From NCBI RefSeq assembly GCF_049243985.1, contig NC_135375.1, positions 30,876,490 through 30,940,489 on the forward strand: a DNA stretch of 64,000 nucleotides. Direction: 5' to 3'. Numbering within the stretch: position 1 is the first letter of the stretch; every line of letters starts with the position of its first letter. The notes below the pieces were generated by a model. The model saw only the letters and a list, made by a program, of their open reading frames with translations. It made no database searches and had not been told where the DNA came from. The translations under genes were made by a program, and so were the position numbers. Positions 1-10,922 of this stretch are shown one piece after another. Origin of the DNA: Paroedura picta (Eukaryota; Chordata; Lepidosauria; Squamata; Gekkonidae).

Positions 1-429
1 ATGGGTCTTTGAGCCAAACTTCCTTGCTTGATCAAGCTCCAGTTGACCATGAAATCCAAATGCTGGCCCTTTAGGCAAACTGGCCTTTGTTAGTTTACTC
101 CACGCAAGCAACAGTTCTGCATTGGGATTAAACACTGGTTCTTTGCATCCTACTTGCCCTGAGGCTAGTGTTCAAGGGACAAGCGTTTGTATAGGGCCAT
201 TGGCAGATTCACATAAGGTACCTTGCTACTTGGGGTACAGCTCAACACCAGATCTTCTGTTGGAAGAAAAAAATTCTCTTTCCGCACACAATGCCTTAAA
301 TGACATTGATTGGTGTATTGTTGTAGTTGCTTGGGGATCTTGTTTTGTTTTTGCTCTACCCAGAAGCTGCGGGTGGCTTCTAAATGTGTTCAGGCAATTC
401 ACTTGTCTCTGCTCTCGGGTGCGCTACAG

Positions 430-860
430 TAATTAACTCCCATCCTACAAATAAAAGTTAATCAAAGCCTCAATCTGCCCGGTGTTGTCAGTATGCTAAG
501 CCCCTTCCAACAATGGAATAAAAGGTGCTGCCTGTTGCCGTAAAAAGTTAACAACCGGTTCATTTTGGAACAGGAATGTCTTCCCGGGAAGAATGCTTTA
601 ATTATAATTGTCTAATTAAATCAGCTTTTTCAGAAGGTTAACCGTGACATTTTAAATAGCTTGAGCCCACATTGATATTTCGAGGACATCCTTGAGCTCA
701 GCCACTTGTGATTGAGAAGGCTGTTCTTCCAATTAAGGGATCTCTCGTTGAGAGCCCTCAGTAAATGACATCAATTTCGCAGAGTGGTGTGGCCTAGAAT
801 ATAGTTATGTTGTATTTCCCTGGCTACTAAGTCATGGCAGAAAGAATCAGAGATCTCTCT
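430..860. promoter_or_regulatory. Candidate conserved noncoding block
   Basis: The stretch has no simple repeat and no repeat-family signature. It carries homeodomain-type cores (AATTA, TAATTA near 598-620) and several unusual words such as TTAACCGTGAC. That texture is typical of conserved enhancers near developmental genes, but conservation itself cannot be seen in one sequence, so this is only a guess. Confidence 0.2.
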
Positions 861-1639
861 TTATAAAACAAAAGGGTTTCCGTACACTCTTAATCCCACA
901 AAGAGCTTGTAGATATAAACACTTTTCTAGAGGATCTCAGAGTTTAAGAACATTCAGCTGGCACCTTTGTTCTGTTACCAGTAGGTCTACACAACTCCCC
1001 AGTGGAGAAAGAAGGCTAATGGACTCGTTTCTATTCATTACAGTTATCAGAAAATGTGGTAACCTATTTAGAACAGTAGCTTCAACGCTGAAATGTTTAG
1101 TGGGGGGAAACAAGTGAACTAGTTCAGAAAAGGGCACAGCTGGATATATGAATGAGAATTTTCAGGGATGGATGTGCATCTAAAACACATTTTCCCTCCT
1201 TTTACATATATTACACTTACATCCAGTACTGACCATAACCAGTGAATGGACAAATCATAAACATGATCTGAATAACTATAATTTCAAATTCCATGTTGCC
1301 TAGCACAGACTCTGAGCTCAAATCCCATCAGATGGTACAGAAACAGATCAGGCTTCTAAAGAGCTGACCCAAATGGCAACAACCATAAAAATAACTTGGG
1401 GAGAAGGAAGATAAGTGAAAAGGGATTTGGAGGCTAGAGGCCCCTGGGAAGACATGTATCTGAAGAGCACCTCATTTCGTTCTGTATTCAACAATGGTAT
1501 TTATTCTGGATTTATCATCATCTTCTCAGCTCCTGTCCTGAACGCAGATTAGAACCATCATCTCAGGTATAAAACACACAATGAAAAAATGCAAACATCT
1601 GCTTTTAAAATATGGCATAATAACTCTAAAGTACTAGCC

Positions 1640-1745
1640 TGTAGGGTCATCGAAGTATTTATTGTGCTTAATATGCCATAGTTTTATTTTCATTTATAGT
1701 CTGCCTTTCTCACTAGAACTGAAGGTAGAGTACAAATACGATAGT
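1640..1745 (-). repeat. LINE/SINE 3'-tail-like scrap
   Basis: The words TTTATTTTCATTTATAGTC and TGCCTTTCTCACTAGAACTG resemble the reverse of the 'gccttgagtctcagtgagaaaggcggactataaat' class of reptile L2-type tails. The copy is short and decayed; the class is tentative. Confidence 0.3.
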
Positions 1746-3324
1746 AAAATGAAACAATCTGAGGTTTATTGTTGGATTTTAATAAACAGACAAATGTAGG
1801 AACCTCTGACAAGCAAATCTTCCTCTCCTTCTTCCAGAGGCTCCTGTGGCTCCGTGAAGGGAGATGTCAAAGGTCAGGTAACTGTCATGGGCAACATGTC
1901 ACATGGCATGGCAATCTTTATTGAAGAGGCAGAACTGTCACCCCATTCTTCTTTCATCAATGGAGTTCTTTCTTAACCCACTTCCTCTGCTTATGGTTCA
2001 TAGGATACAGCTCTTAGGATTCAACCTTCTCTGGTCAGGACAAACTGATATCAAGGAAGACATATGTAATGAAGCCCATGTCTACATCATGATATGAATT
2101 GGTTCCACATTCAGCTAGCCTTGTGAAGCACAGTGCCCAGGTTTGAGGCTGTCGAATGCAAAACACCTTCCTAGTATTTTGTCCTTTGTTCTCCCAATGG
2201 TGCAGTAAGATAGCTACTTTGAGGTGGCACATCCTGGTTATTTTGAAATCACTGCTCTTCAGTCTAGAGAAGATGGTTCAAATTAGAACATTTCCTTCCC
2301 TGCATATGGAGTAAGCATGCAGGAATAATGAGCAGAAGAACCAGTTCAGGGACCCCATGTATGTTCTTTCAGTTTTGTGCCAGATTGTCTGAATCATCGC
2401 TATCTAATGTCAAGCTATTAATAGGTAATTAATGTGATGGCTTATTGCAAGGCACAGGAGGGTTGCATTTGCACAGTGGGCTGAGAGAGCATAATCCATG
2501 TCTTTTCAAATAATGACTGTCATAAGAAAGCATCGATAACGAGGGCATGGCGTCTAATCTCCCTCCAGAAGACTGGGTCCTCCTGCTAATTGCAGCAAAA
2601 CTTGGGGGCACAGTGATCTTTCACTTTTGCTTGCCTTTTGAAGGTTAACCATGAGATTTGCTATGTGCATATATTAAAGGTTTCCCTCTCAACAAAGTGC
2701 CAGAGCTTAGAAACACCAGGGATGAGAGCCTGAATCTGAAAATGTTTTTCTGGTGCAGACAGCAGTGCTCAAACTTTTTGAACTTTATCCTCGTTTAAGA
2801 TTATTTACCTTCCGGGTGTCCTTTCCAACCCGGCACCATCCATCTGCTCCACAGGAGTGCATCTGGAGATCTCTGTATACAGTCACATGCCTTCTGTTGC
2901 ATGATTCATCCGGACTGTCTTGCCTCTTCTTTTGTGGGAAACAGTGGACTCAATCTCATACTATACTGGGCAATGGAAATTGTCTCAGGACCTAACCAAA
3001 TGTGACACTTTACACATGTTACGCATAAGTGTAGATTTTTGTTGCTTCCCTCCTGAGTGAGGTAAAGGTGTGGTAATAGTGTTATATGGTGTGGCAGGGG
3101 TGGTAAGAACTGCAATTATGATAATTGAGGTAGTTGAGTTGGTGGAGGGAAGGGGAGGCTAGGTGTGCATGGAGCTGTTACAGGGGGAGAGTAGGTGATC
3201 CTCACAGTGGCCAGCTTGAAGAACAGTGGCTTGGGAGGTGACTTGGGCCCATGAAGAGGGACCAGTACCAGCTGGTTCAGTGAGTGCTCTGCTTTCATTT
3301 TCAGAGTGATTGGCTATTATTTTA

Positions 3325-3985
3325 TACCACCACTTAAAATTATAGAATTAAAAAGACATAAAGGCCATCCAGTCCAATCCCCCTGCACCAAGTAGGATGA
3401 CGTAAAGCATTCTTGACAATCATCCAATCCCTGTTTAAACACCTTCAGGGAGTGAGGGCACACTACATCTCTGGACCACCAAGTCCATCATTCCCTTATT
3501 GTTAATTTTTTCCTCCTAATAACCTGCTGATATCTCCCCACCCATAATTTAAACTCATTCTTTTGAGTCCTGCCCTCCAGAACAAACTGAAACAATGTCC
3601 TACCCTTCTCTAAAAGACGTCCCTGCAAATACTTATTGTATCCCCCCTCAGCCTCCTCTGATGCAGGCTGAACATTCACAATTTCTGCTGCCTTTCTTCA
3701 TAAGGCTTAGTCTCCAAACCCCTAACCATCCTCATTGTTCTCCTCTACACGTGCTCTAAAGTTCCTATGTCCTTCCTGTTAAAAGGGCTCTAGAGCTAGA
3801 CAGTGCTTCATATAGGATTTGATCAGTGCAGTATACAGTAGAACGATCACATCCTTGACACTATATGTCTGTTGATACACCTGGAGACTGAATTTGTCTT
3901 CTTCACTGCTGAGTCATACTGACTTAATTTGCAGTCCACCAAAACTGCAAGAGTCTTCTGCATGATGGATTAGGCTGTAATGACC
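3325..3985 (-). repeat. CR1 LINE 3' fragment
   Basis: Read on the minus strand this is the 3' part of a CR1 element. The left end carries the reverse of the typical CR1 3' UTR (GGCCATCCAGTCCAATCCCC, compare the common 'tccaactctatgattc' end). The right part shows the reverse of the RT C-terminal region (CTGTTGATACACC, compare 'gggctgtatcaacaga'). It is heavily decayed. The element appears to continue at 4531-4800 after an interruption by an unknown segment and a SINE. Confidence 0.75.
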
Positions 3986-4249
3986 ACTTGTTTGTGCATG
4001 GGGCTAATTCCCATTTTCGGCCAGAAATTGGCCTGGTGGGGCGGTCCCAGACCTGGCCCTATGCAGACTCTCAGTTGCACCACAGCAAGGGAATGCGGAG
4101 AAATCCACATTCTCTTTTCTGCCCTGGGATCTGTTGGTGTGTCAGGGCTGGGCCATTTGTAAGGGGGAAAACTTGGGCCATCCCCACTGGGGCATTCCTC
4201 CTACCCTCCCCACTGAGTGTCATTTCCATCATATACCCAGCTTGGATTA
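3986..4249. other. Unidentified insert within CR1
   Basis: About 260 bp separates the two CR1 pieces and precedes the SINE. It is moderately GC-rich with pyrimidine runs (CATTCCTCCTACCCTCCCC). I do not recognise the family. It may be another interspersed element nested in the CR1 copy. Confidence 0.35.
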
Positions 4250-4530
4250 GAGAACCAGTTTCTTGTAGTGGTTAGGAGTGCAGACTTCTAAACTGACAAG
4301 CCAGGTTTGATTCCCTGCTCCTCCTCCACATGCAGCCAGCTGGGTGACCTTGGGCTCACCACAGCACTGATAAAGCTGTTCTGACCAAGCAGTAATATCA
4401 GGGCTCTCTCAGCCTTACCCACCACACAGGGTGTCTGTTGTGGGGAGAGGAAAGGAAAGGTGACTGTAAAACACTTTGAGACTCCTTTGGCTAGAGAAAA
4501 GTGGCATATAAGAACCAATTCTTCTTCTTA
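4250..4530 (+). repeat. MIR-like tRNA-derived SINE, full length
   Basis: The head has the tRNA-type A box (TTGTAGTGGTTAGGAGTGC) and B box (GGTTTGATTCC). A MIR/CORE-like middle follows (AGCTGGGTGACCTTGGGCTC), then a tail GCATATAAGAACCAATTCTT ending in CTT repeats. It is the commonest SINE in this window and serves as a reference for the other copies. It lies inside a minus-strand CR1 remnant. Confidence 0.85.
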
Positions 4531-4800
4531 CAATCTTTTTGAAAATGTCCAATGAATTGCATATTTTCCCCATCTGCCCATTTCCTGAATGTATCCAGGT
4601 CTGATTGTATTTTCTCTCTAGAGTGTTCGTTACCTCATCCAATTTGGTGTCATTAGTAAACTTAATGAGTAGTTCCTTCATACCCTCATTTAGATGATTA
4701 ATAAAATTATTAAGAAGCACTGGGCTTAAAACCAAGCCCTCTGGCACCCTATTTGATATTACTCTTCAGTCAGATAAGGAGCCATTAACTACCACACTTG
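4531..4800 (-). repeat. CR1 LINE reverse-transcriptase remnant
   Basis: The minus strand translates to a recognisable CR1 reverse-transcriptase stretch: LSPVLLNNFINHLNEGMK then FTNDTKLDEV, which corresponds to the family's GPLLFNIFINDLDEG and FADDTKLG motif around the catalytic DD. Here the catalytic pair reads ND, and the frame is short. This is the upstream (5') part of the same element seen at 3325-3985. Confidence 0.8.
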
Positions 4801-5149
4801 GGTGCGACTACCCAGTTAATTTATTTCTGCTTTGGTCATCGTGAAGATCTTCCATTCTTCTCCCTCAGTTGTTCAGCCCATTGTCTCTTGCTGTTCAGTC
4901 ATTACAACTTTGCCTCACTCTGGTGGGAATCAGCCAGTAACCATAGTCCATCAGTATATGACGAGCTCCTTTATTTTTTTAAATTAGCTGACTGGATAGG
5001 TGTGCAAAAATATAAGCCCTACAATATATACAGAAATGTTTAATGGCTGGCACCTTAAATGTCTTTTATTGATGTTGCCTGATTTGAGTTGGATGAATGG
5101 TGAAGGAAATGATAGTTCAGAAGAAATTGGTCTATAACTTATCCACCTA

Positions 5150-5637
5150 TCACCTTATGCCCCCCACAGGGCTCTTTGCTCTGTGGATGCATATCTGTTG
5201 GTGGTTCCCGGCACTTGCGAAGTGCAGCTGGCCTTGACCAGGGCCAGGGCCTTTTTGGTCCTGGCTCCAACCTGGTGGAATGAATTCCCAGAAGAGCTGA
5301 GGGCCCTGCTGGAGCTTGTACAGTTGGACATGGCCTGCAAGCCAGAGCTCTTCCTCCAGGCATTTGGTTGAAGCCAGTGCAGAGAAAATCTATGGGCCCC
5401 TCCTTGGCATAGCCAGATCATCTGGCTAACCCTTATTGCATCCACCAAAGTGCATCGGGACCTGTTGAACTGATGGGATGTCAGAGATGGGAGCTTTAGT
5501 TGTTTCACTGCCAGGGGATTGTAAGGATGGGTTTTTATCAGGGTTTTATTGTGGGGTTTTTACTTTGTAACCTGCAATGAGTCAGCTAGCCTGGGAATGG
5601 TGGGAAACAAATAAAATAAATACAAATAAAATAAAAC
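5150..5637 (+). repeat. L2-type LINE 3' end
   Basis: Translation gives the C-terminal end of an L2-like ORF2: ALTRARAFLVLAPTWWNEFP then ELRALLELVQL, ending near FLQAFG. The AFxxLAPxxWNxLP..ELR pattern is characteristic of the L2/CR1 group. It is followed by a 3' UTR and an A/T-rich tail with AAATAAAAT units at 5605-5637. Antisense copies of the same family occur at 28385-28730, 38545-38765 and 43238-43712. Confidence 0.75.
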
Positions 5638-5639
5638 CT

Positions 5640-6945
5640 ATAACACAATATATCAGCATAGACTTACTGGGGTCAATGGGGATCCTCTGGGGAAAATAAA
5701 CTATGCATTGTAACCTTACATACACATAATTTGGCCATGGAGCCAAGTTTACTTGGTTACCTTCTTGGTTATTCACCATCTTGGTTACCAAGTGTAACAA
5801 AAAGCTACAGGCAATTATGCACAAGTGAATTTTAAAAAGTTGTGCTTTATGCTATATTACAGGCAGCTGTAAATTTCCCTGGGATGGTAAAAGCTCTGAT
5901 GGCTTTTCAAAAAACCCACAATCTGCAGATATAAAAGGAGCATTCTCAGTGTAAATACATAATGGCATTCAAATCTGCAATTGAGTGTGTGTTATGTGTC
6001 TCTCTGTGTGGGGAAATTCCGGAGTCAGAAAAAAAGAGACAGGTGGTGTCCAGAGATTCCCTGTTAACCTAAGAAAGAGAGAACTTCTCTGAGGACTCAT
6101 GCTAGTTAGTTTGCTAGTTAACTCTAAAGATACTGGAGCCCATAGCTGCTCTGTTTTGGTACTATCAGAATATCTGTGTAGCTGACAGAATTACTATAGA
6201 TGGTTTTCATGGATAAGGCGTGATAAATGAGACACACTAAAGAGCCTGAAGGAGCCTGAATAAAATAATAGGCAGTATGTTCTAATAAAAAATTTCAGTA
6301 GAGTCTGTTTACTACAATGGAAATAATGAATTCTTTAGGTCAAGAATGTAAGGCCAGTATATATAATGGTGCCTGTTATTTATATTCCTTTTCCTTTATA
6401 GCTATGGAAAGAATCAGCTACGTTCTGCATACTAACAGGTATCTCATTTCAGTTGAGACCTAGCAATAGTTTAATTGCTGGATTTATTAGGAGATAAACT
6501 GTTCAAATGGTTAGTGCATTCTGTGTACATTAGATAGGGTCAGGATTATACATTCTTGAATATGTGATGAGCTTGTAAATGCCTGTCCTTTCAGTGGAGG
6601 ATGTAAAATGTGAGGGAAAGAGTTTATACATTGAAGTTGAAGAGCTTTTCCCTGTCTGTACCATTTCAGGCGATGAAATGTGCCTCCTTTTTAAAACAGA
6701 ACCTTTACTCCCCATAGATAATACACATCAGAGAGTGGCCTTCTCAGAGAGTAAGCCTGAGCCTAGGATACTTCTTGACTCGACTACTGCAGGGAGCCAA
6801 CGTGGTATACTGGAGTGCCAGATTAGGGCTGGAGAGACCAGCAGGGTTCGGAATTCCACTTAATTATGATGCCTGTCAGGTCATTACTTATTTATGATTT
6901 ATTGTATGGCATGGGTGTAATATAGCCAGGAGATCCTAAGATTAT
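5640..6945. other. Intergenic sequence, nothing recognised
   Basis: Unique AT-rich sequence with no exon or named repeat. A 12-bp unit GAGCCTGAAGGA is nearly doubled at about 6243-6260, which is too small to interpret. Confidence 0.5.
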
Positions 6946-6949
6946 GTGG

Positions 6950-7125
6950 CTGCCAGGTAAGAGATATTCAAAGGTGGTTTGCCATCGGCTGCCCCTGCAT
7001 CACAAGCTTGGTATTCCTTGGAAGTTGCCCTCTCAAGTGCTAGCTAGGGCCGAGATCCTACTTAGATCCCAAGATCTGATGGGATCGGGCTTGCCTGGGC
7101 TATCGTGGGTCTGTCAGGTGATCTT
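6950..7125 (-). repeat. 5S rRNA-derived SINE (5S-Sauria-RTE type)
   Basis: The right half matches the reverse complement of vertebrate 5S rRNA: GATCTGATGGGATCGGGC against GATCAGACGAGATCGGGC of 5S, preceded by a decayed GGCCGAGATCCTACTTAG (5S: CCCGACCCTGCTTAG). The left half (GGTGGTTTGCCATCGGCTGC) is the SINE body. This copy is more diverged than the one at 46205. Confidence 0.7.
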
Positions 7126-7303
7126 GGGAGAGTCTCCTTCCCCCACAGTTGTTGGAAGGATTAAATGAAGGACCGTGTAAGCCATCCGTAGCTGCTTGGA
7201 GAAAGGGAGATCGAAACATATAATATGTTGTGTATACGGTCTAGCAGGGACTGGGAGCAGGGATCTTAGCTCTAGCATCAGGGATGTGTAATTGCCATTG
7301 GCT

Positions 7304-7409
7304 GGCATGCAGGATCCAGCCTGTTATTGGTTGTTGTATTGGCTTACGGCCAATCACAAGAGCCTCTCAACTGTATATAAGCTGATTGGTAGTTCAGTTG
7401 TGTGCGATA
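7304..7409 (+). promoter_or_regulatory. CCAAT/TATA promoter-like block
   Basis: Within about 90 bp there are ATTGG (twice, reverse CCAAT), CCAATCAC at 7350-7357, TATATAA at 7374-7380, then another ATTGG. Such spacing is typical of a polymerase II core promoter and is common in LTR U3 regions. No downstream exon is seen, so I read it as a fossil LTR or chance promoter. Confidence is low. Confidence 0.3.
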
Positions 7410-7635
7410 AATTATTATTGTTGTTGTTGTTGTTGTTGTTGTTATTATTATTATTATTTTATTAATTGGACTTATAGCCCGCCACTCCCACAAGGCTTGT
7501 GGAGGATCACAACAATAAACCCCCCATAAAAACCCCTAATACAATAAAATCTTCTAAAAAGGCTGAACAACCCAACCTAACCCAACCAATCCAAGCGGCA
7601 GCGACATTATACCACCCAGCTCATAACCCACGGAG
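7410..7635 (-). repeat. LINE 3' tail with (TTG)n/(TTA)n microsatellite
   Basis: A trinucleotide run (ATT, then GTT about ten times, then ATT) at 7410-7460 leads into TTATAGCCCGCCACTCCCAC, the reverse of a lizard LINE/SINE 3' end ('gggagtggcgggctataa'). An A-rich stretch follows (AACCCCCCATAAAAACCCC). The same arrangement recurs at 41202 and 48886. Confidence 0.6.
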
Positions 7636-7639
7636 GGAG

Positions 7640-9571
7640 TAGAATCACTGTAATCATAACCCTAAGAAGGATGGGGGGGGTCCGATCTACTATGGAGGCT
7701 GACGTTTTGACACACAAGTGACTGCGCCTTATTGAACCCACCATTCCATATAATAGGTTTCTTTTTCATAAGGGAGCATTTAAACATGTCCCCCCCCTCC
7801 ATCCTCTGAAGATTGAAGTGGTACAATCCAGCAAAAGCTTTACCACCTGGTTCTCCCATATAAACCAGCAACAACTGAGCTGAAGTGATTCTGTCTCTCT
7901 GAGCGATGGGATAATTTCTTCGGCAAGATGTTAGCATCAAGCATGATATTTAATCTATTTTATAGACGAAGCAAGACCTAAATTATAGGGTGTCAATTTG
8001 AACTACTAGTTGTGCAACATGTGCTCAAAACATGTCATTATGTTGTCATCTCCATTTTCCCCCTCTGAAAGAGATGCCATATAACCTTCCTGAAGTTCTA
8101 AGGACATCCTCCTTTAGTGATCACACTCCAATGAATCTAATCTTACAGTACGTTCCCTCCCAACTAGGACATTTCTTTCACCATTTAGGTAGCATGGTTC
8201 TTGAAGAAGACATTTGTTTCAGTTTCTCTTTATTATCCACTGTGTTTCCTAACTGTATGAAGCACTCTATACTAGCTGACATTGGCTCCACAGAGCTGAA
8301 AAATCTTTTGTCACTAGTTTTAGTGCATTTTAAGAACTTGGTGGGAATTTTCTCAGGATTAGGAGTATCCTCAGTCAAACTGCAGAAACAAAAAAAGGAC
8401 CGTCTGATAACCATAGAATGACTACTACAGGATAGGCTTGAGGGACAGCTTCCTCCTAAAACAACTCTGGTGTCTCAGCTGTAATTATTGACAATTTTAC
8501 TTTCCTCTCAAAGGCCTTTCCTTGCTTTATGGACAGTCTCCTAATCCCAACTAACAGTGTGCCATCTGATAGAGACGTCATCAACAGGGACCAGGCACAG
8601 CAACCGGCCCAGATGCCAACTCTATGTGTTTTCATGCCACTTTTCCTCCTAAGAGTTTAGGGCAGCAGTTTAGGGCAGTTTTCAGCTGATATGATACAAG
8701 AGCCCCGTGAGCCAGGTTAAATTGAGAGAGATGAATTGGCTCAAATGCACAGACCAGGAGGCAAAAAAGGGCCCCATGTCCCTGAGGGAGGTGGGGAGAG
8801 GAACAGCAGGTGGAAAGCAGAGGGTGCCAGCTCATGGTGGCTCCTTCAGGCCTCACACAGGGCAGAGTCTCTGCTTGTTTGCCTTGATAGTGCTCATTTT
8901 GCACTCCGCTTGCACAGGGCTGGGGGCTGCCAGCTCACAGAAGCTCCTGCCTTCCCACCTCATTGCAAGCAAGGACTGATAAGTAGTAGAAGCTCCACCT
9001 ATCCTGTATGGGGCCATCCTGCATGAAGCAAGCCTCACCTTGCTCGGGCCTGGGATGCTCTTGGCAGGAGGGCCATCAGCCCACTGGGACTTTCCCTGGT
9101 GCCCTTAATTACCGATTCACCCCTGCCCAGCAAGCTGTGTGGTGGGTTGAGGATCTGAATATATGTCTCCCAGCTCCTTTGGTCACATTAGGAGAAGACA
9201 AGAGTCTCTGGAAAAGACAACAATGCTAGGAGAAGCTGAAGGTAGCCAGCAAAAGACGAAGACACAGCATGAGATGGATTAACTCAAGTGTCCCAAACAG
9301 GGCCTTAATTGAACCCATTGTTCATTATTGCTTTATTTCCTCTCCCCCCTCCATCCTCTGAATATATAGTAAAAGGCTGTGATGGCAGAATTACTTTGTT
9401 GCATCTCACAGAGGGCTCAAGTTTACAATTGCTTGGGCTGAAATTAAGTTGTTAGTCTTCAGGATGCCATGTTGGCCTCTATTTGAAATGAAAACACAGT
9501 GATTTTAACTTGTATTTGTTTTTATGTTGTTATCCGCTCCGTGCACTGGAAGGGCAGCATATAGATTAAAT
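7640..9571. other. Intergenic sequence, nothing recognised
   Basis: Longer open frames here (for example 8032-8421) show no family resemblance, no codon bias and no splice context, so I do not call them genes. A G-run sits at 7673-7680 and a small duplication GTTTAGGGCA at 8656-8675. Confidence 0.5.
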
Positions 9572-9613
9572 TTCCTCCTCCTCCTCCTCCTCCTCCTCCT
9601 CCTCATCATCATC
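9572..9613. repeat. (CTC)n/(CAT)n microsatellite
   Basis: About ten CTC/TCC units followed by four ATC units. Simple-sequence repeat, likely length-polymorphic. Confidence 0.95.
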
Positions 9614-9615
9614 GC

Positions 9616-10110
9616 GTGTTTGAAGTTCAGTGTGGACAGCCAAACTTGCTCTAAATTCTGTTCTTCGTGCCTTTCCTGGCATTTCTCATCTCTGGGGAGA
9701 AATCCGTGTTAGTTGTCACTCTTTCCCAGCCACTAGGCGAGAGTCAACACTAATGCACCTTTATTCAAATAGTGATATTACAAAGGCCAATGACTTTAAG
9801 TCAAGCACTTCTCTCCATCATTGACAATATGACAGAGCCATTTGCACAGGCAATTAAGAGATTTTAACCCCAAAGAGAAAGCGATTGCCATAACAGGCAG
9901 GCTAGTGTTTTGTATCCAGAACTACTCTACAGGACACGGTTAAATGCAGTATCTTATGCATAAAGAAGAAAACATAAACCATAATCTGCAATCATATCCT
10001 CTTGTCTAGATTTGTCAGGTCTCCTTAGCATGCCGATACATACGTATTACAGCTCAATCAAATATGAATTCTCTGAGTGGGTGACCGACAATCTGAGGTC
10101 ATTCAGTGTC
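9616..10110. promoter_or_regulatory. Candidate conserved noncoding block
   Basis: Evenly complex AT-rich sequence without repeat signatures, with possible homeobox or nuclear-receptor style words (CAATTAAG, ATGACTTTAAGTCAAG). It is suggestive only; a cross-species alignment is needed to support it. Confidence 0.2.
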
Positions 10111-10261
10111 TTTGATCTTATAAGGGTAAGAATGCTATTTTGCAGTACTTATCATAAGGCTTCTGCTACTTTAAATGCTTAACTTTGCATGTCCACTCCT
10201 CCCTGCAAAGGACAGCGTAAGATTCTGAAACTCAGAAGGCATTCTCATGCCTTCTCATGAT

Positions 10262-10460
10262 AGGGTTGCCAGGCTGCAGCTGCCAATCAGGACACTCAGA
10301 ATGATCAGCTGGTATCATGTGGTGGCAAAGTCAGGAAGTTTTTGCAAATCCAAGAGCATCCATGACATCCACTCCTGCTATTTCCAGAAGTGGTGTGATT
10401 GCATCAGCAAGATCTCAGCACCCCCTCACCATTTCTCCCATATATTCCCACTGGCATTTC
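10262..10460. repeat. Possible inverted-repeat element fragment
   Basis: Begins AGGGTTGCCAGGCTGCAG, like the left end of the short 'agggttgcca' element family seen complete at 51855 and 41083, but the body differs. It may be a related family or a chance match. Confidence 0.25.
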
Positions 10461-10663
10461 AGGTCTTGGTGGTCAATATTATTGTCATCCTTCAAGCCTT
10501 AGTTTTTGTCACTAAAAAGCCCAAGAACAGGGCAGAGGTCTTTCCAGGGTGCTTCAGGCATTCGAGAGAGGATTCATTGGGGTCAGGCTCAGCACTGGTT
10601 GACTTCCTACCACCTGCCTTGCCTGACTTCCCCAGACCTAGCTGCTTGCTACTGTCCAACATG

Positions 10664-10922
10664 AAAGCCAGTGTGGGGTAGTGTCAAGAGGTTCAGAACA
10701 GGATCTGGTAGACCTGAGTTCAAATCCCTACTCTGCTGTGGAAGCTCATTAGGTGACCTTGGGCCAATTACACTGTCAGCTTAACCTCCTATCAGGATTG
10801 TCATGCGATAAAATGGAAGAGGATGACGTAAAGTGCTTTGTGTCCCCATCGTGAAGGAAAGCAGGGGATAAATGAAATAACCAAGAGGAAAGGCAGGATA
10901 TAAATATTTCAACTAATAAATA
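10664..10922 (+). repeat. MIR-like SINE, second subfamily
   Basis: Starts AAGCCAGTGTGGGGTAGTG (A-box region) with a B box GAGTTCAAATCCC, a core GGTGACCTTGGGCCAATTAC, and a tail with GATAAAATGGAAGAGGATGA ... GGGATAAATGAAATAA. This differs from the CTT-tailed SINE and matches the widespread lizard 'agccagtgtggtgtagtgg' SINE. It sits inside a longer repeated unit also seen at 57245-57620. Confidence 0.75.

Larger units (their letters stand above)
1..3320. other. Intergenic sequence, no gene seen
   Basis: No exon-like open frame with flanking splice sites and no recognisable protein appears on either strand. The sequence is mostly unique and AT-rich. Two pieces stand out and are listed separately: an evenly complex block at about 430-860 and a LINE-tail-like scrap near 1640-1745. 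In human the sequence upstream of MAST4 is intergenic as far as SREK1, which fits the lack of genes here. Confidence 0.6.

Noticed and set aside
4250-4530. A functional tRNA gene in the SINE heads
   Set aside because: A- and B-box-like sequences are present, but the head does not form a full cloverleaf and is joined to SINE bodies at many places.
4415-4747. 110-codon minus-strand frame as a host gene
   Set aside because: It joins a SINE to a CR1 reverse-transcriptase remnant; the FTNDTKLDE motif identifies it as CR1.
8032-8421. 129-codon plus-strand frame
   Set aside because: Composition looks random, opposite-strand frame also open, no relatives recognised.
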